DNA of 64,000 bases from an uncultured Aquimarina sp. (GTDB taxonomy: Bacteria; Bacteroidota; Bacteroidia; Flavobacteriales; Flavobacteriaceae), in NCBI GenBank assembly GCA_947498785.1, contig CANMLS010000008.1, positions 1 through 64,000 of the forward strand, given 5' to 3'. The position numbers were made by a program, and so were the translations under genes. Positions 15,436-25,117 of the stretch are shown piece after piece. Numbering within the stretch: the stretch's first letter is position 1; each line of letters starts with the position of its first letter. The notes beneath the pieces were generated by a model, which was not told the origin of the DNA, made no database searches, and saw only the letters and a program-made list of their open reading frames with translations.

Positions 15436-17277
15436 TTACTCAGAAAAACTATTGTTACTAGGGTTTATGTCTGCGAGTTCTTTACTAATATCTATAGTTA
15501 TTGATTTGATTTCAGATTTTGATTTTGAAAGATCTAAAGAATAATTTGGATTAGACCACGGCCAATCTTCTAAAACAGTGCGCTTTATAGATGGAATTGG
15601 ATTTCCTTTTTCTCCACGCATCATTCTTAAAGGTATATAAAATGCTTCTATTGTACTGTCTTTGTATTCGACATATATATCTAGCGGCATGGGCATTTGT
15701 CCAATTCGCTCCAAAACTACCTGAGTTTTATTGTTCTTTTCTGTTACTTCTTTAATACCATAATCAATAGTGTTTGTAGTTTGAGTCCAATCGGTTAAGT
15801 ACCAATCCAATTGTATTCCCGATACTTTTTCTGCAACTCTTTTAAAATCATTAGGAGTAGGGTGCTTAAATTTCCAATCATCAAAGTATCTTCTAATTGT
15901 TTTGGCAAGATTATCTGCTCCTATGATATACCCCAATTGTGATAAGAAAACTGCTCCTTTAGAATATGCAGAAGCACCATATGCAGCATTATGCATATAA
16001 CGATCGGCTTGAGTAGTTTGTGGCTGTTCTATACCAGAAGTTGCTAATTGATAATAGCTACTATATATCCCTCGTAATGAATTAGGGTTATTCTGTTTCA
16101 TAACTTCATTCATAGCAAGAGTAGAAATATAACTGGTGAATCCTTCATCCATCCATTCATGTTTAGATTCATTGGTTGCCAGAATGTGTTGAAACCACGA
16201 ATGTGCCATTTCATGTGCAGTAACACCAACTAGACTACCAAAATTTCTTTCACCTGTAATTAATGTACACATTGCATACTCCATACCACCATCACCACCT
16301 TGTAAAATAGAATATTGTTCATATGGGTATTTTCCTATTTTTTCACTAAAATAGTTCATAAGTTCAACCGTTTTTGGTTGAAGATCTTTCCATTTATCAA
16401 TAATTTCTTTATTATTCTTATATAAGAAATGCAAAGTGGGTCCATTAGGAACTTTTACGACATCATGCAGATATTCTGGATCGGCAGTCCAGGCAAAATC
16501 ATGAACTTTAGGAGCTTTAAAATGCCAAGAAAGTGTTTTGCCTTTTTTAGTAACTTTGGTATCTGGCTCTTCATAGCCATGTCCAATTTCTTGTGGATTT
16601 TGTAAATATCCTGTACCTCCTAAAACATATTTTTTATCAATATTTATGGTTACATCAAAATTACCCCAAACGCCATGAAATTCTCTTGCTATATAAGGGT
16701 GAGCATGCCAGCCTTCAAAATCATACTCTGCCATTTTTGGATACCATTGTGTCATCGACAATGCAATTCCTTCTTTATTGTTTCTTCCCGAGCGACGTAT
16801 TTGTGTAGGAACCTGACCATTAAATTTCATTGAAAAAGTTACTTTTTCACCAGGTGCAATAGGTTTGTTTAATTTAACCTCGAGAACGGTACCAGAAGTT
16901 TGATAAGTAATAGGTTTTCCGTTTTGTGTTAAAGAAGAAACTTTAAGGTATCCTATTTCATCAGGTTTAAGTTTACTTATTCTATTTCCCACTCTAGGGT
17001 CTGGATCAGGAAAATTTAGAGACCTAATATCCATTTCACTCCCTGGTTGAAATGCATTAAAATACAAATGATAAAACACTTGATATAAGGTGTCCGGAGA
17101 ATTATTAGAATAGATTAATTCTTGTGTTCCTTGATATTGAAAGTTTTCAACATTCATGTCTACTTTCATAGTATAGTCTACTTCTTGCTGCCAATACGAA
17201 GTATTGTTTTGTGCAACTATAGTATAGATTCCTATAAAAAAGATAAAAGCAATTTTTTTGAACATCATACTATACAT
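15436..17277 (-). CDS. M1 family metallopeptidase (exported)
   Basis: A 613-residue gluzincin aminopeptidase. A signal peptide (M-F-K-K-I-A-F-I-F-F-I-G-I-Y-T-I-V-A-Q) leads into the M1 beta-sandwich domain. The zinc site is H-E-M-A-H-S-W-F-Q-H with the third ligand Glu in W-M-D-E-G-F-T-S-Y, the HExxH-18-E spacing, and the family's exopeptidase loop is G-G-D-G-G-M-E-Y-A-M. It probably trims peptides in the periplasm or at the surface. The ATG at 17277 overlaps the TAA of the S8 gene (TAATG), implying translational coupling; ATGs at 17268 and 17265 are alternatives that start the signal peptide more tightly. Confidence 0.93.
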   Translation of the reverse strand: MYSMMFKKIAFIFFIGIYTIVAQNNTSYWQQEVDYTMKVDMNVENFQYQGTQELIYSNNSPDTLYQVFYHLYFNAFQPGSEMDIRSLNFPDPDPRVGNRISKLKPDEIGYLKVSSLTQNGKPITYQTSGTVLEVKLNKPIAPGEKVTFSMKFNGQVPTQIRRSGRNNKEGIALSMTQWYPKMAEYDFEGWHAHPYIAREFHGVWGNFDVTINIDKKYVLGGTGYLQNPQEIGHGYEEPDTKVTKKGKTLSWHFKAPKVHDFAWTADPEYLHDVVKVPNGPTLHFLYKNNKEIIDKWKDLQPKTVELMNYFSEKIGKYPYEQYSILQGGDGGMEYAMCTLITGERNFGSLVGVTAHEMAHSWFQHILATNESKHEWMDEGFTSYISTLAMNEVMKQNNPNSLRGIYSSYYQLATSGIEQPQTTQADRYMHNAAYGASAYSKGAVFLSQLGYIIGADNLAKTIRRYFDDWKFKHPTPNDFKRVAEKVSGIQLDWYLTDWTQTTNTIDYGIKEVTEKNNKTQVVLERIGQMPMPLDIYVEYKDSTIEAFYIPLRMMRGEKGNPIPSIKRTVLEDWPWSNPNYSLDLSKSKSEIKSITIDISKELADINPSNNSFSE

Positions 17278-18983
17278 TATTTAGACAATTTATCTGCCAT
17301 AATAAAAGCATTATACAGATTCACCATTTTACCAGATTTAGATAAGTTTGAAAAACTCCCAACATTGGTTTGTTCTCCACCAATTACTACAGAAGCTTTT
17401 GTGTTTAATCCACTATCCATAAGAATTTGTTTTACTTGTGCTGCTTTTAAGGATGGGAAATATGATCTAATTAATGCAGCTACACCTGCAACAGCTGGAG
17501 CAGCCATAGAGGTTCCTTGTAAATATTCGTAAGAATTGTTAGGAGTAGTAGACCATATTTTAACTCCTGGAGCAAATGCATCTACATTGTTTTTTCCATA
17601 ATTGGAAAAATCTGCCACAAGATTTGATCCGTACTCATAATTTAAAGCACCAATAGTAATAAAATTATCAGCTATTTCTGTAGTATTATCAATTTGATCA
17701 TTAGGAAATACTGCTTTTTGATCTAAGTCTGTTCCCTCATTTCCAGCAGCATTAACAATAAGTACATCCTTTGATGCAGCATAACTAATTGCTTCTCTAA
17801 CCCATTCTGGATGGGTACTATAATATTTACCAAAACTAGTATTAATGACTTTTGCACCATTATCAACAGCATATCGTAATGCAAGAGCTATATCTTTATC
17901 ATATTCATCCCCATTGGGAACAGCTCTAATAGCCATTATTTCTACATTTTGAGCTATACCATTCATTCCTTTACCATTATTTCTTTCTGCGGCAATAATA
18001 CCTGCAACATGGGTTCCGTGTTTTAAACCTTCTTTTTTAGGATCAGGACCCATTACATTATTGTTACCATATTTGGTATCTGTAATATCATCAACATTAT
18101 CACCGACTACTGTTCTACCATCAAACTCTGAATTTAAATTATAACTCAGCTGTTCTGTAAAATGATCTACACCTTCTTTTATATTTTTTATAAAATCTGG
18201 TATTGTATCTTCAGAGTCCATGAATCCGAACATTTGTGCCAAAAAAGCTATGTGTTGTTGCATTTCAGGAGTTTTTGCTTCAGTTTTTAATAGCTCATCC
18301 CGAGTATAATCTTCTTTTCCCAGAGCATCAACAATGGCTTTATGAGAAGCTTCAGATTGCTGTAAAATTTGCTCATATTGCATTTTGTTTCCCAGATTTT
18401 CCTGATATTCTTTTTCGAATTCTGCTTTTGCTTCAATATAGTTTTGATATTCACCTCTATCAGCTTCTGCAACAGAAGCTAGGGTTTTACCAGTATATTT
18501 ACCTTTAAACTTTTTCATGATTCTTACAAACTCGAGATTTTCATCTTCAGAATCGCCTAAGAAATTCCATCCGTGGACATCATCTACATAACCATTATTA
18601 TCATCATCTTTTCCATTTCCCTTAATTTCTTTTGGATTAGTCCAAAGAACTCCATCTAAATCTTCATGTTCTATATCTACACCACTATCGATAACACCAA
18701 CAATTATTTTCTGTCCTTTTTTATTCTGAATAAGCTCAGTATATGCTTTGTTTACGCTCATTCCCGGAATTGTATCTGATACCAAATCAAAAGAGTTCCA
18801 ATTCTTCAATTGATTTTCAGTAAGATCTGTATTTTTTAAAGGAATAGAATCAATATTTTCTATAGGAACAGAAATAATAGAGGGGCTACCACAACTTGCA
18901 AGAATCATTGATGAAGCAATGGTAACAAAAACTTTATTTGATGATAAAATCATTTGATTTTTTCTTTTAATTAAATATTTCAT
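17277..18983 (-). CDS. S8 (subtilisin-like) serine protease lipoprotein
   Basis: A 568-residue subtilase. The N terminus ends in a lipobox (S-S-M-I-L-A-S-C-G, Cys31). Catalytic residues are D99 in V-I-D-S-G-V-D, H322 in H-G-T-H-V-A-G and S492 in G-T-S-M-A-A-P, with the oxyanion Asn in N-A-A-G-N-E-G. The Asp and His are 223 residues apart, against about 32 in subtilisin, so about 190 extra residues, mostly charged helix, are inserted between them. The ATG at 18983 overlaps the preceding MBL gene by 17 bp; an internal ATG at 18953 also gives a good lipoprotein signal and is a real alternative. Confidence 0.92.
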   Translation of the reverse strand: MKYLIKRKNQMILSSNKVFVTIASSMILASCGSPSIISVPIENIDSIPLKNTDLTENQLKNWNSFDLVSDTIPGMSVNKAYTELIQNKKGQKIIVGVIDSGVDIEHEDLDGVLWTNPKEIKGNGKDDDNNGYVDDVHGWNFLGDSEDENLEFVRIMKKFKGKYTGKTLASVAEADRGEYQNYIEAKAEFEKEYQENLGNKMQYEQILQQSEASHKAIVDALGKEDYTRDELLKTEAKTPEMQQHIAFLAQMFGFMDSEDTIPDFIKNIKEGVDHFTEQLSYNLNSEFDGRTVVGDNVDDITDTKYGNNNVMGPDPKKEGLKHGTHVAGIIAAERNNGKGMNGIAQNVEIMAIRAVPNGDEYDKDIALALRYAVDNGAKVINTSFGKYYSTHPEWVREAISYAASKDVLIVNAAGNEGTDLDQKAVFPNDQIDNTTEIADNFITIGALNYEYGSNLVADFSNYGKNNVDAFAPGVKIWSTTPNNSYEYLQGTSMAAPAVAGVAALIRSYFPSLKAAQVKQILMDSGLNTKASVVIGGEQTNVGSFSNLSKSGKMVNLYNAFIMADKLSK

Positions 18984-19827
18984 AGCAGGTAAAAACTTCT
19001 TTAAGACGTACACCTTTTTCAGTATGTCGTACGGTTATTATTTCATTATGAGCATCATGCTCCAGGAATAAATACCAACCATTTGTTGCGGCATTTTCAA
19101 GAAATAGCTTCTTCTCATCTAAAGTCAACAATGGTCGAGTATCGTATCCCATCACATATGGTAGAGGTATATGACCGACTGTAGGCAAGAGATCTGCCAT
19201 AAAAATAATCGTTTTACCTTTGTACTCTATATGTGGGATCATTTGCTTTTCAGTATGTCCATTAACAAATAGCACGCCAAAACCTAATTCTGAGTTTTTT
19301 TGAAACGCAGTATCTGTTCTGGTTATAAAGTTTAAATGACCACTTTCCTGAATTGGGATGATATTTTCTTTAAGGAATGATGCTTTTTCTCTGGGATTGG
19401 GTTGTACAGCCCATTGCCAGTGCTCTTCGTTACTCCATATTTTAGCATTTTTAAAGGCCAATTCATATCCTGTTCTAGCATTGTTCCATTGTACTACTCC
19501 ACCACAATGATCAAAATGTAGATGGGTGATAAAGACATCAGTAATATCATCTCTATGAAATCCTTTTTCTTTTAGAGAAGCATCAAGATTATCATTTCCC
19601 CATAGAGAGTAGTGGCTAAAGAATTTTTTGGATTGCTTATCTCCCATTCCAGAATCAATAAGGATCAATCTTTCACCTTCTTCTATAAGCAAGCATCTTG
19701 CCGCAATATCTATTAGGTTATTTTTATCAGCAGGATTTGTTTTATTCCATAACACTTTTGGGACGACTCCAAACATGGCTCCTCCATCGAGTTTAAAATT
19801 CCCTGCTTTTATTGAGTATAAGTTCAT
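18967..19827 (-). CDS. MBL-fold metallo-hydrolase
   Basis: A 286-residue metallo-beta-lactamase-fold hydrolase. The binuclear zinc motif is T-H-L-H-F-D-H-C-G-G (HxHxDH), with further ligands in V-N-G-H-T-E and F-M-A-D-L-L. There is no signal peptide, so it is cytoplasmic. The overall pattern (L-I-D-S-G-M-G-D-K then the HxHxDH loop) is close to the group that includes lactonases and glyoxalase-like thioesterases, and its substrate is not predictable. It is the first gene of a minus-strand set whose next members, an S8 lipoprotein protease and an M1 peptidase, overlap it and each other. Confidence 0.88.
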   Translation of the reverse strand: MNLYSIKAGNFKLDGGAMFGVVPKVLWNKTNPADKNNLIDIAARCLLIEEGERLILIDSGMGDKQSKKFFSHYSLWGNDNLDASLKEKGFHRDDITDVFITHLHFDHCGGVVQWNNARTGYELAFKNAKIWSNEEHWQWAVQPNPREKASFLKENIIPIQESGHLNFITRTDTAFQKNSELGFGVLFVNGHTEKQMIPHIEYKGKTIIFMADLLPTVGHIPLPYVMGYDTRPLLTLDEKKLFLENAATNGWYLFLEHDAHNEIITVRHTEKGVRLKEVFTCYEIFN

Positions 19828-19869
19828 AATTAACTAAAAATCTTTGCAAAATAGAAAAAAAGGTGAGGA

Positions 19870-22134
19870 TCAGGATTTAATTTTTGGACTTTTTAACACT
19901 ATTTCATTAGATTGGATGTTAGATATAACTTTTTCTAAACGAGTTCCATAATCCAGAAGTGCTTTTATCTCTTTTATACTTGCCAGACGTTCTTTTCTGA
20001 TTACTAATAGGTAAAAACCATTACATTCTATATGATAGTATGGATTACTCTCAAAAAACAATACTAATTCATCTTTAAAAAATGACCTAATTTCCTTTGG
20101 GTGTTCTCCCAAAAGATAAAAACGCTTAGAAAAATCAGGATGCCCTTGTATGTTAATGTCTTTAAAACCAGCAAATTTATATACAAATTCTAATAAACCT
20201 TCTTTGTCAAGTGTAAATTTTGGAACTTCATTTTTTAAATTTATAGTTAAAACAGTTGTTCTCACAAGTGTTCTGGCAATAAATTCTCCTTCAGAAAACT
20301 CGATATCCGAAATTTTGAAAATAGATTGATTATCATAAATAGAATTATTTACATGATTAATTTTTTTGGTTTTAAAGAACACAAAATCTTGTACACTAGA
20401 AACATCTTTGTTTTTTTTAGGGTCATATTGCCATGAAAAATCAGATGCAATATGTTGTAAATCCACTTGTCTCTTGGTAAGATTTGATGTTGTTTCACTT
20501 TTAATTTTCTTAGAAAAAGGAATCAAACTTCTTACCGCAAGAGGGTGTTCTGAAGAAGTACCATGTATATCAAGTCCTGTAATTTCAAAAGAACCTCCTT
20601 TTCGTTTAAAAGTTTCTTGATACCCAAGTAAACTCTCTTGTACAGTATAATCTACAAAATCGCAAAGCGAAAAATCTATAATTGTATCTTGGGTCTCAGG
20701 AATAGTATCGAGTCTTCGTTTTAGCTGTGAGTAATTCATGAAATTTGAAAAATTCTTAACACTCACAAAATAATTACCGTGGATTTCTTCTTTAAACATA
20801 AGCACATTAGGTTTAAAAAGACTTCGAACAAAGAACATAACGCTCCTGTTCAAAATAAAATGTATAACGATGGTTGCCAGAATTCCTATTAGAATCCCGG
20901 TGATTAGGTTGGTGGTTATTGTTGCAATAATAGTGGCAAAGAAAATAAGAAGCTGTTCTTTACCTATTTTTGCGACGTCTTTCAAGTTTCTTGGGGCAGC
21001 GAGTTTATAACCGGTATAAACTAAAATTGCTGCTAATGCTGTAAGTGGGATTCTTCTAAGTTGATCCTGAAACAAGACAACAAATAGGATCAGAAAAATA
21101 GAATGAAAGAGATTTGAAGTTCTGTTTGTTCCACCATTATTTACATTGACAGAGCTTCTAGCAATTACTGTGACTACATTAAGTCCGCCTATAAAACCAC
21201 TAACAATCGATGCAATACCTAATGCAGTGAGGTCTTTATTTACATTAGATCTTCTTTTTATTGGATCTAGCTTATCTACTGCTTTTATGCTCAATAATGA
21301 TTCAATACTTGATATTAATGTAATGGCAAGCACTACGCTAATAAATTTTAAGTCAAAAAGCAAAGAAAAATCGGGAGAAGGAAAATTTGAAAAAACATCA
21401 TCTGGCATCTGAACCAAAAGTGAAGAATCTATAGGATATGGTTGATTAGAAAAAAGCTCATAATAATAACTTAAACCAATAGCCAAAAGAACAATCCACA
21501 TGGGCGCAGGAACTAATTGAAAATATTTGTTTCTGATTTTACCATAAAAAACCATAATAAGAAAGCTAATGATTCCAACCAATGCAGCAATTGCAACAGC
21601 ATGATATTCTGGTTCGAATAGGACTAGAATGCTATTTGGAATATCGCTTAATAAAGAAATGGTATCGCCTTTAATGCTTGTGTTGGCAAGCATGACATGA
21701 AACTGCTTTGCAAAAATACTTATTCCTATGGCTGCCAGCATACCTTGTATAGCAGAGGAAGGAAAAAAATCACTTAAGACACCTAAGCGCAATTGTCCAA
21801 TTATAATCATTAATGCACCAGAACAAATAATAGCAGCCAAAGTAAAAAGGTATCCCTGAAAAACATCACCATTTGCAAGAGTGGTAATTGCACCAAGTAA
21901 AACAACAACCAATCCATTTCCAGGTCCAGTTATGGTAACATTAGAGCCTCCAAAAAGACTAACAACAATTCCTCCTGCAATAGCTGCAATTATTCCAGAA
22001 ATGGGAGGTGCTTCAGAAGCTAATGCAAGACCTAATCCCAAAGGAAGAGCAATTAATGAAACAACAAAACCGGAAAAGATATTTTTTGGCAACTGCGATA
22101 TAAAACCAGATGTTGTAGTGTTTGTTTTTTCCAT
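19870..22134 (-). CDS. SulP family anion transporter with extended C terminus
   Basis: A 754-residue inner-membrane protein. Residues about 10-440 carry the SulP core with 10-14 membrane segments (S-L-I-A-L-P-L-G-L-G-L-A, G-S-N-V-T-I-T-G-P, F-I-G-G-L-N-V-V-T-V-I-A-R-S). After it comes a cytoplasmic STAS-like segment (T-I-I-D-F-S-L-C-D-F-V-D near 500), then about 200 extra residues without a recognised family. SulP proteins move sulfate, bicarbonate or related anions. The next gene upstream in the operon, a universal stress protein, starts its stop codon at the SulP ATG, and this USP-SulP pairing suggests control of or by the transporter. Substrate unknown. Confidence 0.9.
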   Translation of the reverse strand: MEKTNTTTSGFISQLPKNIFSGFVVSLIALPLGLGLALASEAPPISGIIAAIAGGIVVSLFGGSNVTITGPGNGLVVVLLGAITTLANGDVFQGYLFTLAAIICSGALMIIIGQLRLGVLSDFFPSSAIQGMLAAIGISIFAKQFHVMLANTSIKGDTISLLSDIPNSILVLFEPEYHAVAIAALVGIISFLIMVFYGKIRNKYFQLVPAPMWIVLLAIGLSYYYELFSNQPYPIDSSLLVQMPDDVFSNFPSPDFSLLFDLKFISVVLAITLISSIESLLSIKAVDKLDPIKRRSNVNKDLTALGIASIVSGFIGGLNVVTVIARSSVNVNNGGTNRTSNLFHSIFLILFVVLFQDQLRRIPLTALAAILVYTGYKLAAPRNLKDVAKIGKEQLLIFFATIIATITTNLITGILIGILATIVIHFILNRSVMFFVRSLFKPNVLMFKEEIHGNYFVSVKNFSNFMNYSQLKRRLDTIPETQDTIIDFSLCDFVDYTVQESLLGYQETFKRKGGSFEITGLDIHGTSSEHPLAVRSLIPFSKKIKSETTSNLTKRQVDLQHIASDFSWQYDPKKNKDVSSVQDFVFFKTKKINHVNNSIYDNQSIFKISDIEFSEGEFIARTLVRTTVLTINLKNEVPKFTLDKEGLLEFVYKFAGFKDINIQGHPDFSKRFYLLGEHPKEIRSFFKDELVLFFESNPYYHIECNGFYLLVIRKERLASIKEIKALLDYGTRLEKVISNIQSNEIVLKSPKIKS

Positions 22135-22992
22135 TTATCTCATTATTAAAACATCTGTAGGTAATTCTGATAAAATATGTTCGATATCATGAACAAAAAT
22201 ACGATCTAAAAATGCAGTTCTATCTGGAGCGTTCATAATTAATAAATCTGCAGCAACGACTTTGGCATAATGTCCAATAGAGTATCCTCTCTTTCCAAAG
22301 ATAGATTGGGTTTTGATCAAAATACCATTTTTAAGATCTTTAGGAACATCATTAAGAATATGTTGCACTCTGATATCTTCTTTTTGTGCTAATTGTTCTT
22401 TTATAAGAGTATCTTTGAGTAAAGATTGATCATCTTCTACTACTATTTTTACTTCTTGATGCGAAATTTCTTCTACAATTGTGAGTTTTTGGGCGCTCAA
22501 ATTTTGAGCAACTTCAAAAGAATCAATAATAGTTTGCTTTGTTTTTTTGTCCTTAAGACCATTTACCACAATATGATTACAAGGTCTCAAATCTTCTGAT
22601 GGTTTTATAATTAGTAATACAGAACAATGGGCATTTCTAGTAATCTTTCGTGCAATCGATCCAATATAGAATTTAAGAAAATCCTCTCTGGGGATAGCTC
22701 CAAGCATAATAAGATTTGCTTTGTATTGTGCAGCAGTATCAATAATAACAGATACGGGATCACCTTGTTTCCATATAATAGTTACTTTTTCATCATCTTC
22801 AGAAAATCCCGAAATTAACTCTTTAATTCTTTCTTCTTTTTCTTGTGTTTTCTTTCCTACATGAACGATAATCAATTTTGAATCAAAAAAATCGACCATT
22901 CGCATTGCTTCAAAAATGTTGTTTTTCAGATTAGGAGAAAAGGCTACACCTATAAGGATAGTATTAAATTTATGGTTGAATAATTCGTTCAA
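22135..22992 (-). CDS. Universal stress protein, two tandem USP domains
   Basis: A 285-residue cytoplasmic protein of two UspA-like halves (about 1-140 and 145-285). The first half has the nucleotide-loop pattern M-L-G-A-I-P-R-E-D-F...I-G-S-I-A-R-K-I-T-R-N-A-H-C-S-V-L-L-I, close to G-2x-G-9x-G(S/T). The second half is degenerate (L-L-I-M-N-A-P-D-R-T-A). It ends directly before the SulP ATG (stop and start adjacent), so the two are co-translated. The general role is in stress responses; a transporter-linked role is inference from the operon. Confidence 0.9.
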   Translation of the reverse strand: MNELFNHKFNTILIGVAFSPNLKNNIFEAMRMVDFFDSKLIIVHVGKKTQEKEERIKELISGFSEDDEKVTIIWKQGDPVSVIIDTAAQYKANLIMLGAIPREDFLKFYIGSIARKITRNAHCSVLLIIKPSEDLRPCNHIVVNGLKDKKTKQTIIDSFEVAQNLSAQKLTIVEEISHQEVKIVVEDDQSLLKDTLIKEQLAQKEDIRVQHILNDVPKDLKNGILIKTQSIFGKRGYSIGHYAKVVAADLLIMNAPDRTAFLDRIFVHDIEHILSELPTDVLIMR

Positions 22993-23107
22993 GATTATGT
23001 TTAAATTTTATATTTTAAAACGGGGTAGAATATAGACTTAATTTTTGAAACTTGAAAATAGGATTTATTTCTACTATATTTTAAAAAAATTTATGATCTT
23101 TCTTGTC

Positions 23108-23115
23108 TATATTTG
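23108..23115 (+). promoter_or_regulatory. -7 box of the antiporter gene
   Basis: TATATTTG, an exact TAnnTTTG match, lies 14 bp before the ATG at 23130. The transcript leader would therefore be only a few bases long. Confidence 0.6.
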
Positions 23116-23129
23116 AGTAAATACAAATC

Positions 23130-24965
23130 ATGTTAGAACTAGCAGGAATAATTATCTTAGGGATTTTGGCACAATGGGTGGCTTGGAAATTTAAAATTCC
23201 AGCAATTTTACCCTTAATTCTAATTGGACTTTTGGTAGGTCCATTTGCAACTCTATACACCAGTGATGGGGCAAAACTAATACAACCTATCTGGAATGGA
23301 AATCAAGGTCTTTTCCCTGGAGAAAGTTTATTTTATTTTGTATCTCTTGCTATAAGTATTATTCTTTTTGAAGGAGGACTTACCCTTAGAAGAAGCGAAA
23401 TTTTTAATGTAGGTCCAGTGATTATAAAGTTAATTACTATTGCAGTGGTTGTTACATTTTTTGGAGCAGGATTGGCGGCACATTTCATTTTTGAGCTCTC
23501 ATGGCCTATTTCATTCTTGTTTTCTTCATTAATTATTGTAACTGGCCCTACCGTAATAACTCCGATTTTAAGAAACATTCCTCTTAAGAAGGATGTATCT
23601 GCTGTACTAAAGTGGGAAGGAATTTTAATTGATCCGATAGGAGCATTAGTTGCCGTTTTAGTTTTTGAATTTATAAGAGTAGGAGGAGGCGAAGAGTTTA
23701 CCTTTACGGCCTTAATAGAATTTGGTAAAATCGTATTGTTTGGTTTTACCTTTGGTTTTACTTTTGCGCATGGACTTGCTTTTTCGCTAAAAAGAAAGAT
23801 TGTTCCTCATTATTTGTTAAATGTAGTTACTCTGGCTTCGGTATTGGGAGTATTTGTATTATCTGATGTTTTTGCTCACGAATCAGGACTGCTTTCTGTG
23901 GTAGTCATGGGGATGGTATTGGGAAACATTAACCTACCTCATATAAATGAAATTTTATATTTCAAAGAATCACTTAGTGTACTGTTAATTTCGATATTAT
24001 TTATTCTTTTGGCAGCAAATATTAATATTGAAGATTTACAATTAATTTATAACTGGAAAGCGGGTTTACTTTTTATCATTGTCGTTTTTCTGGTTAGACC
24101 ATTAGGAGTATTTCTAAGTTCGATAAATTCGGGACTCAAAACCAATGAAAAACTTTTTATTAGTTGGGTAGGTCCAAGAGGTATTGTTGCTGCGGGGATT
24201 GCTTCATTATTTGGGTTAAAATTGCATAAAGTAGGAGTGCCAGGAGCAGAGTATATTACCCCTTTGGTATTTATGATAGTACTTGGAACCGTTTTGCTTA
24301 ATGCTACAACAGCACGTCTTTTTGCTAAACTGGTTGGGGTTTTTCTTAAAAAATCAGATGGAATTCTAATCATTGGAGCCTCCAAAGTTTCTAGGCTAAT
24401 AGCAGTATATATCAAAAAGAATAACCGTCATGTAGTACTGGTGGATAGCAATAGAGATAACATAAAAAAAGCAAAAGATCTTGGTTTGGAAGCAGTTGAA
24501 GGAAATATTTATGGAGATCAACTTAAGGATAATATCGAATTAAATGATATAGGGTATCTTATGGCGCTTACAGGAAATAGTGATATTAATAAGTATGCAA
24601 TAGATAAATTTAAAAACCAATTTGGGGAACATGGATCATTTAGATTAATAACATCAGAAGAGATGAGAGACCCCAAAAATAACCCTCAGGAAGGATTGTT
24701 TTCACATACAGATGATTATTATAAACTTATTGAGCTTGCCGAAAAATATCCTGGAATTCAGGAAATACAAATCAAAGATAAAGACCACTACAAGATCATT
24801 ATAGAACTAACCAAAAAAGATCAAGAAATCATTCCTTTATTTATTAAAGATAACGTTAAAAATATTAGAATCATATCATCATACAGCGAGGAAATAGAAA
24901 GAGTAGAAGATGGTAGTTTTTTGGCATATATAGGAAAACCTATTGATATAGAGGTGATAAAATAA
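23130..24965 (+). CDS. CPA1-type Na+/H+ antiporter with C-terminal NAD-binding domain
   Basis: A 611-residue inner-membrane protein with about 12 hydrophobic segments in residues 1-400 (family landmarks P-L-I-L-I-G-L-L-V-G-P, F-E-G-G-L-T-L, V-T-G-P-T-V-I-T-P, and W-V-G-P-R-G-I-V-A-A). Then comes a Rossmann-like TrkA-N segment (G-I-L-I-I-G-A-S-K-V-S-R-L-I-A at about 408-422, followed by V-L-V-D-S-N-R-D). It lacks an obvious TrkA-C. The arrangement fits the CPA1/NhaP-like group that exchanges monovalent cations for protons under nucleotide control. It is divergent from the USP-SulP pair. Confidence 0.9.
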   Translation: MLELAGIIILGILAQWVAWKFKIPAILPLILIGLLVGPFATLYTSDGAKLIQPIWNGNQGLFPGESLFYFVSLAISIILFEGGLTLRRSEIFNVGPVIIKLITIAVVVTFFGAGLAAHFIFELSWPISFLFSSLIIVTGPTVITPILRNIPLKKDVSAVLKWEGILIDPIGALVAVLVFEFIRVGGGEEFTFTALIEFGKIVLFGFTFGFTFAHGLAFSLKRKIVPHYLLNVVTLASVLGVFVLSDVFAHESGLLSVVVMGMVLGNINLPHINEILYFKESLSVLLISILFILLAANINIEDLQLIYNWKAGLLFIIVVFLVRPLGVFLSSINSGLKTNEKLFISWVGPRGIVAAGIASLFGLKLHKVGVPGAEYITPLVFMIVLGTVLLNATTARLFAKLVGVFLKKSDGILIIGASKVSRLIAVYIKKNNRHVVLVDSNRDNIKKAKDLGLEAVEGNIYGDQLKDNIELNDIGYLMALTGNSDINKYAIDKFKNQFGEHGSFRLITSEEMRDPKNNPQEGLFSHTDDYYKLIELAEKYPGIQEIQIKDKDHYKIIIELTKKDQEIIPLFIKDNVKNIRIISSYSEEIERVEDGSFLAYIGKPIDIEVIK

Positions 24966-25053
24966 TAGCCATATAACCAAATAATAATACTCTAATAAGC
25001 TGTTTTTCAAAATATGAAAGATGGGCTCTTAATAGATCACAATACATTGATGT

Positions 25054-25086
25054 TTTGTAGAATATGGTTTAATTTTCTTACTTTTG
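25054..25086 (+). promoter_or_regulatory. Promoter of the Cys-rich lipoprotein
   Basis: TTTG (25054-25057), 21-bp spacer, then TACTTTTG (25079-25086), which is a full match to the Bacteroidota -33/-7 pattern. The start codon is 32 bp downstream. Confidence 0.75.
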
Positions 25087-25117
25087 AAGTTACTTAACCT
25101 AAAAAGAAAGAAATACG

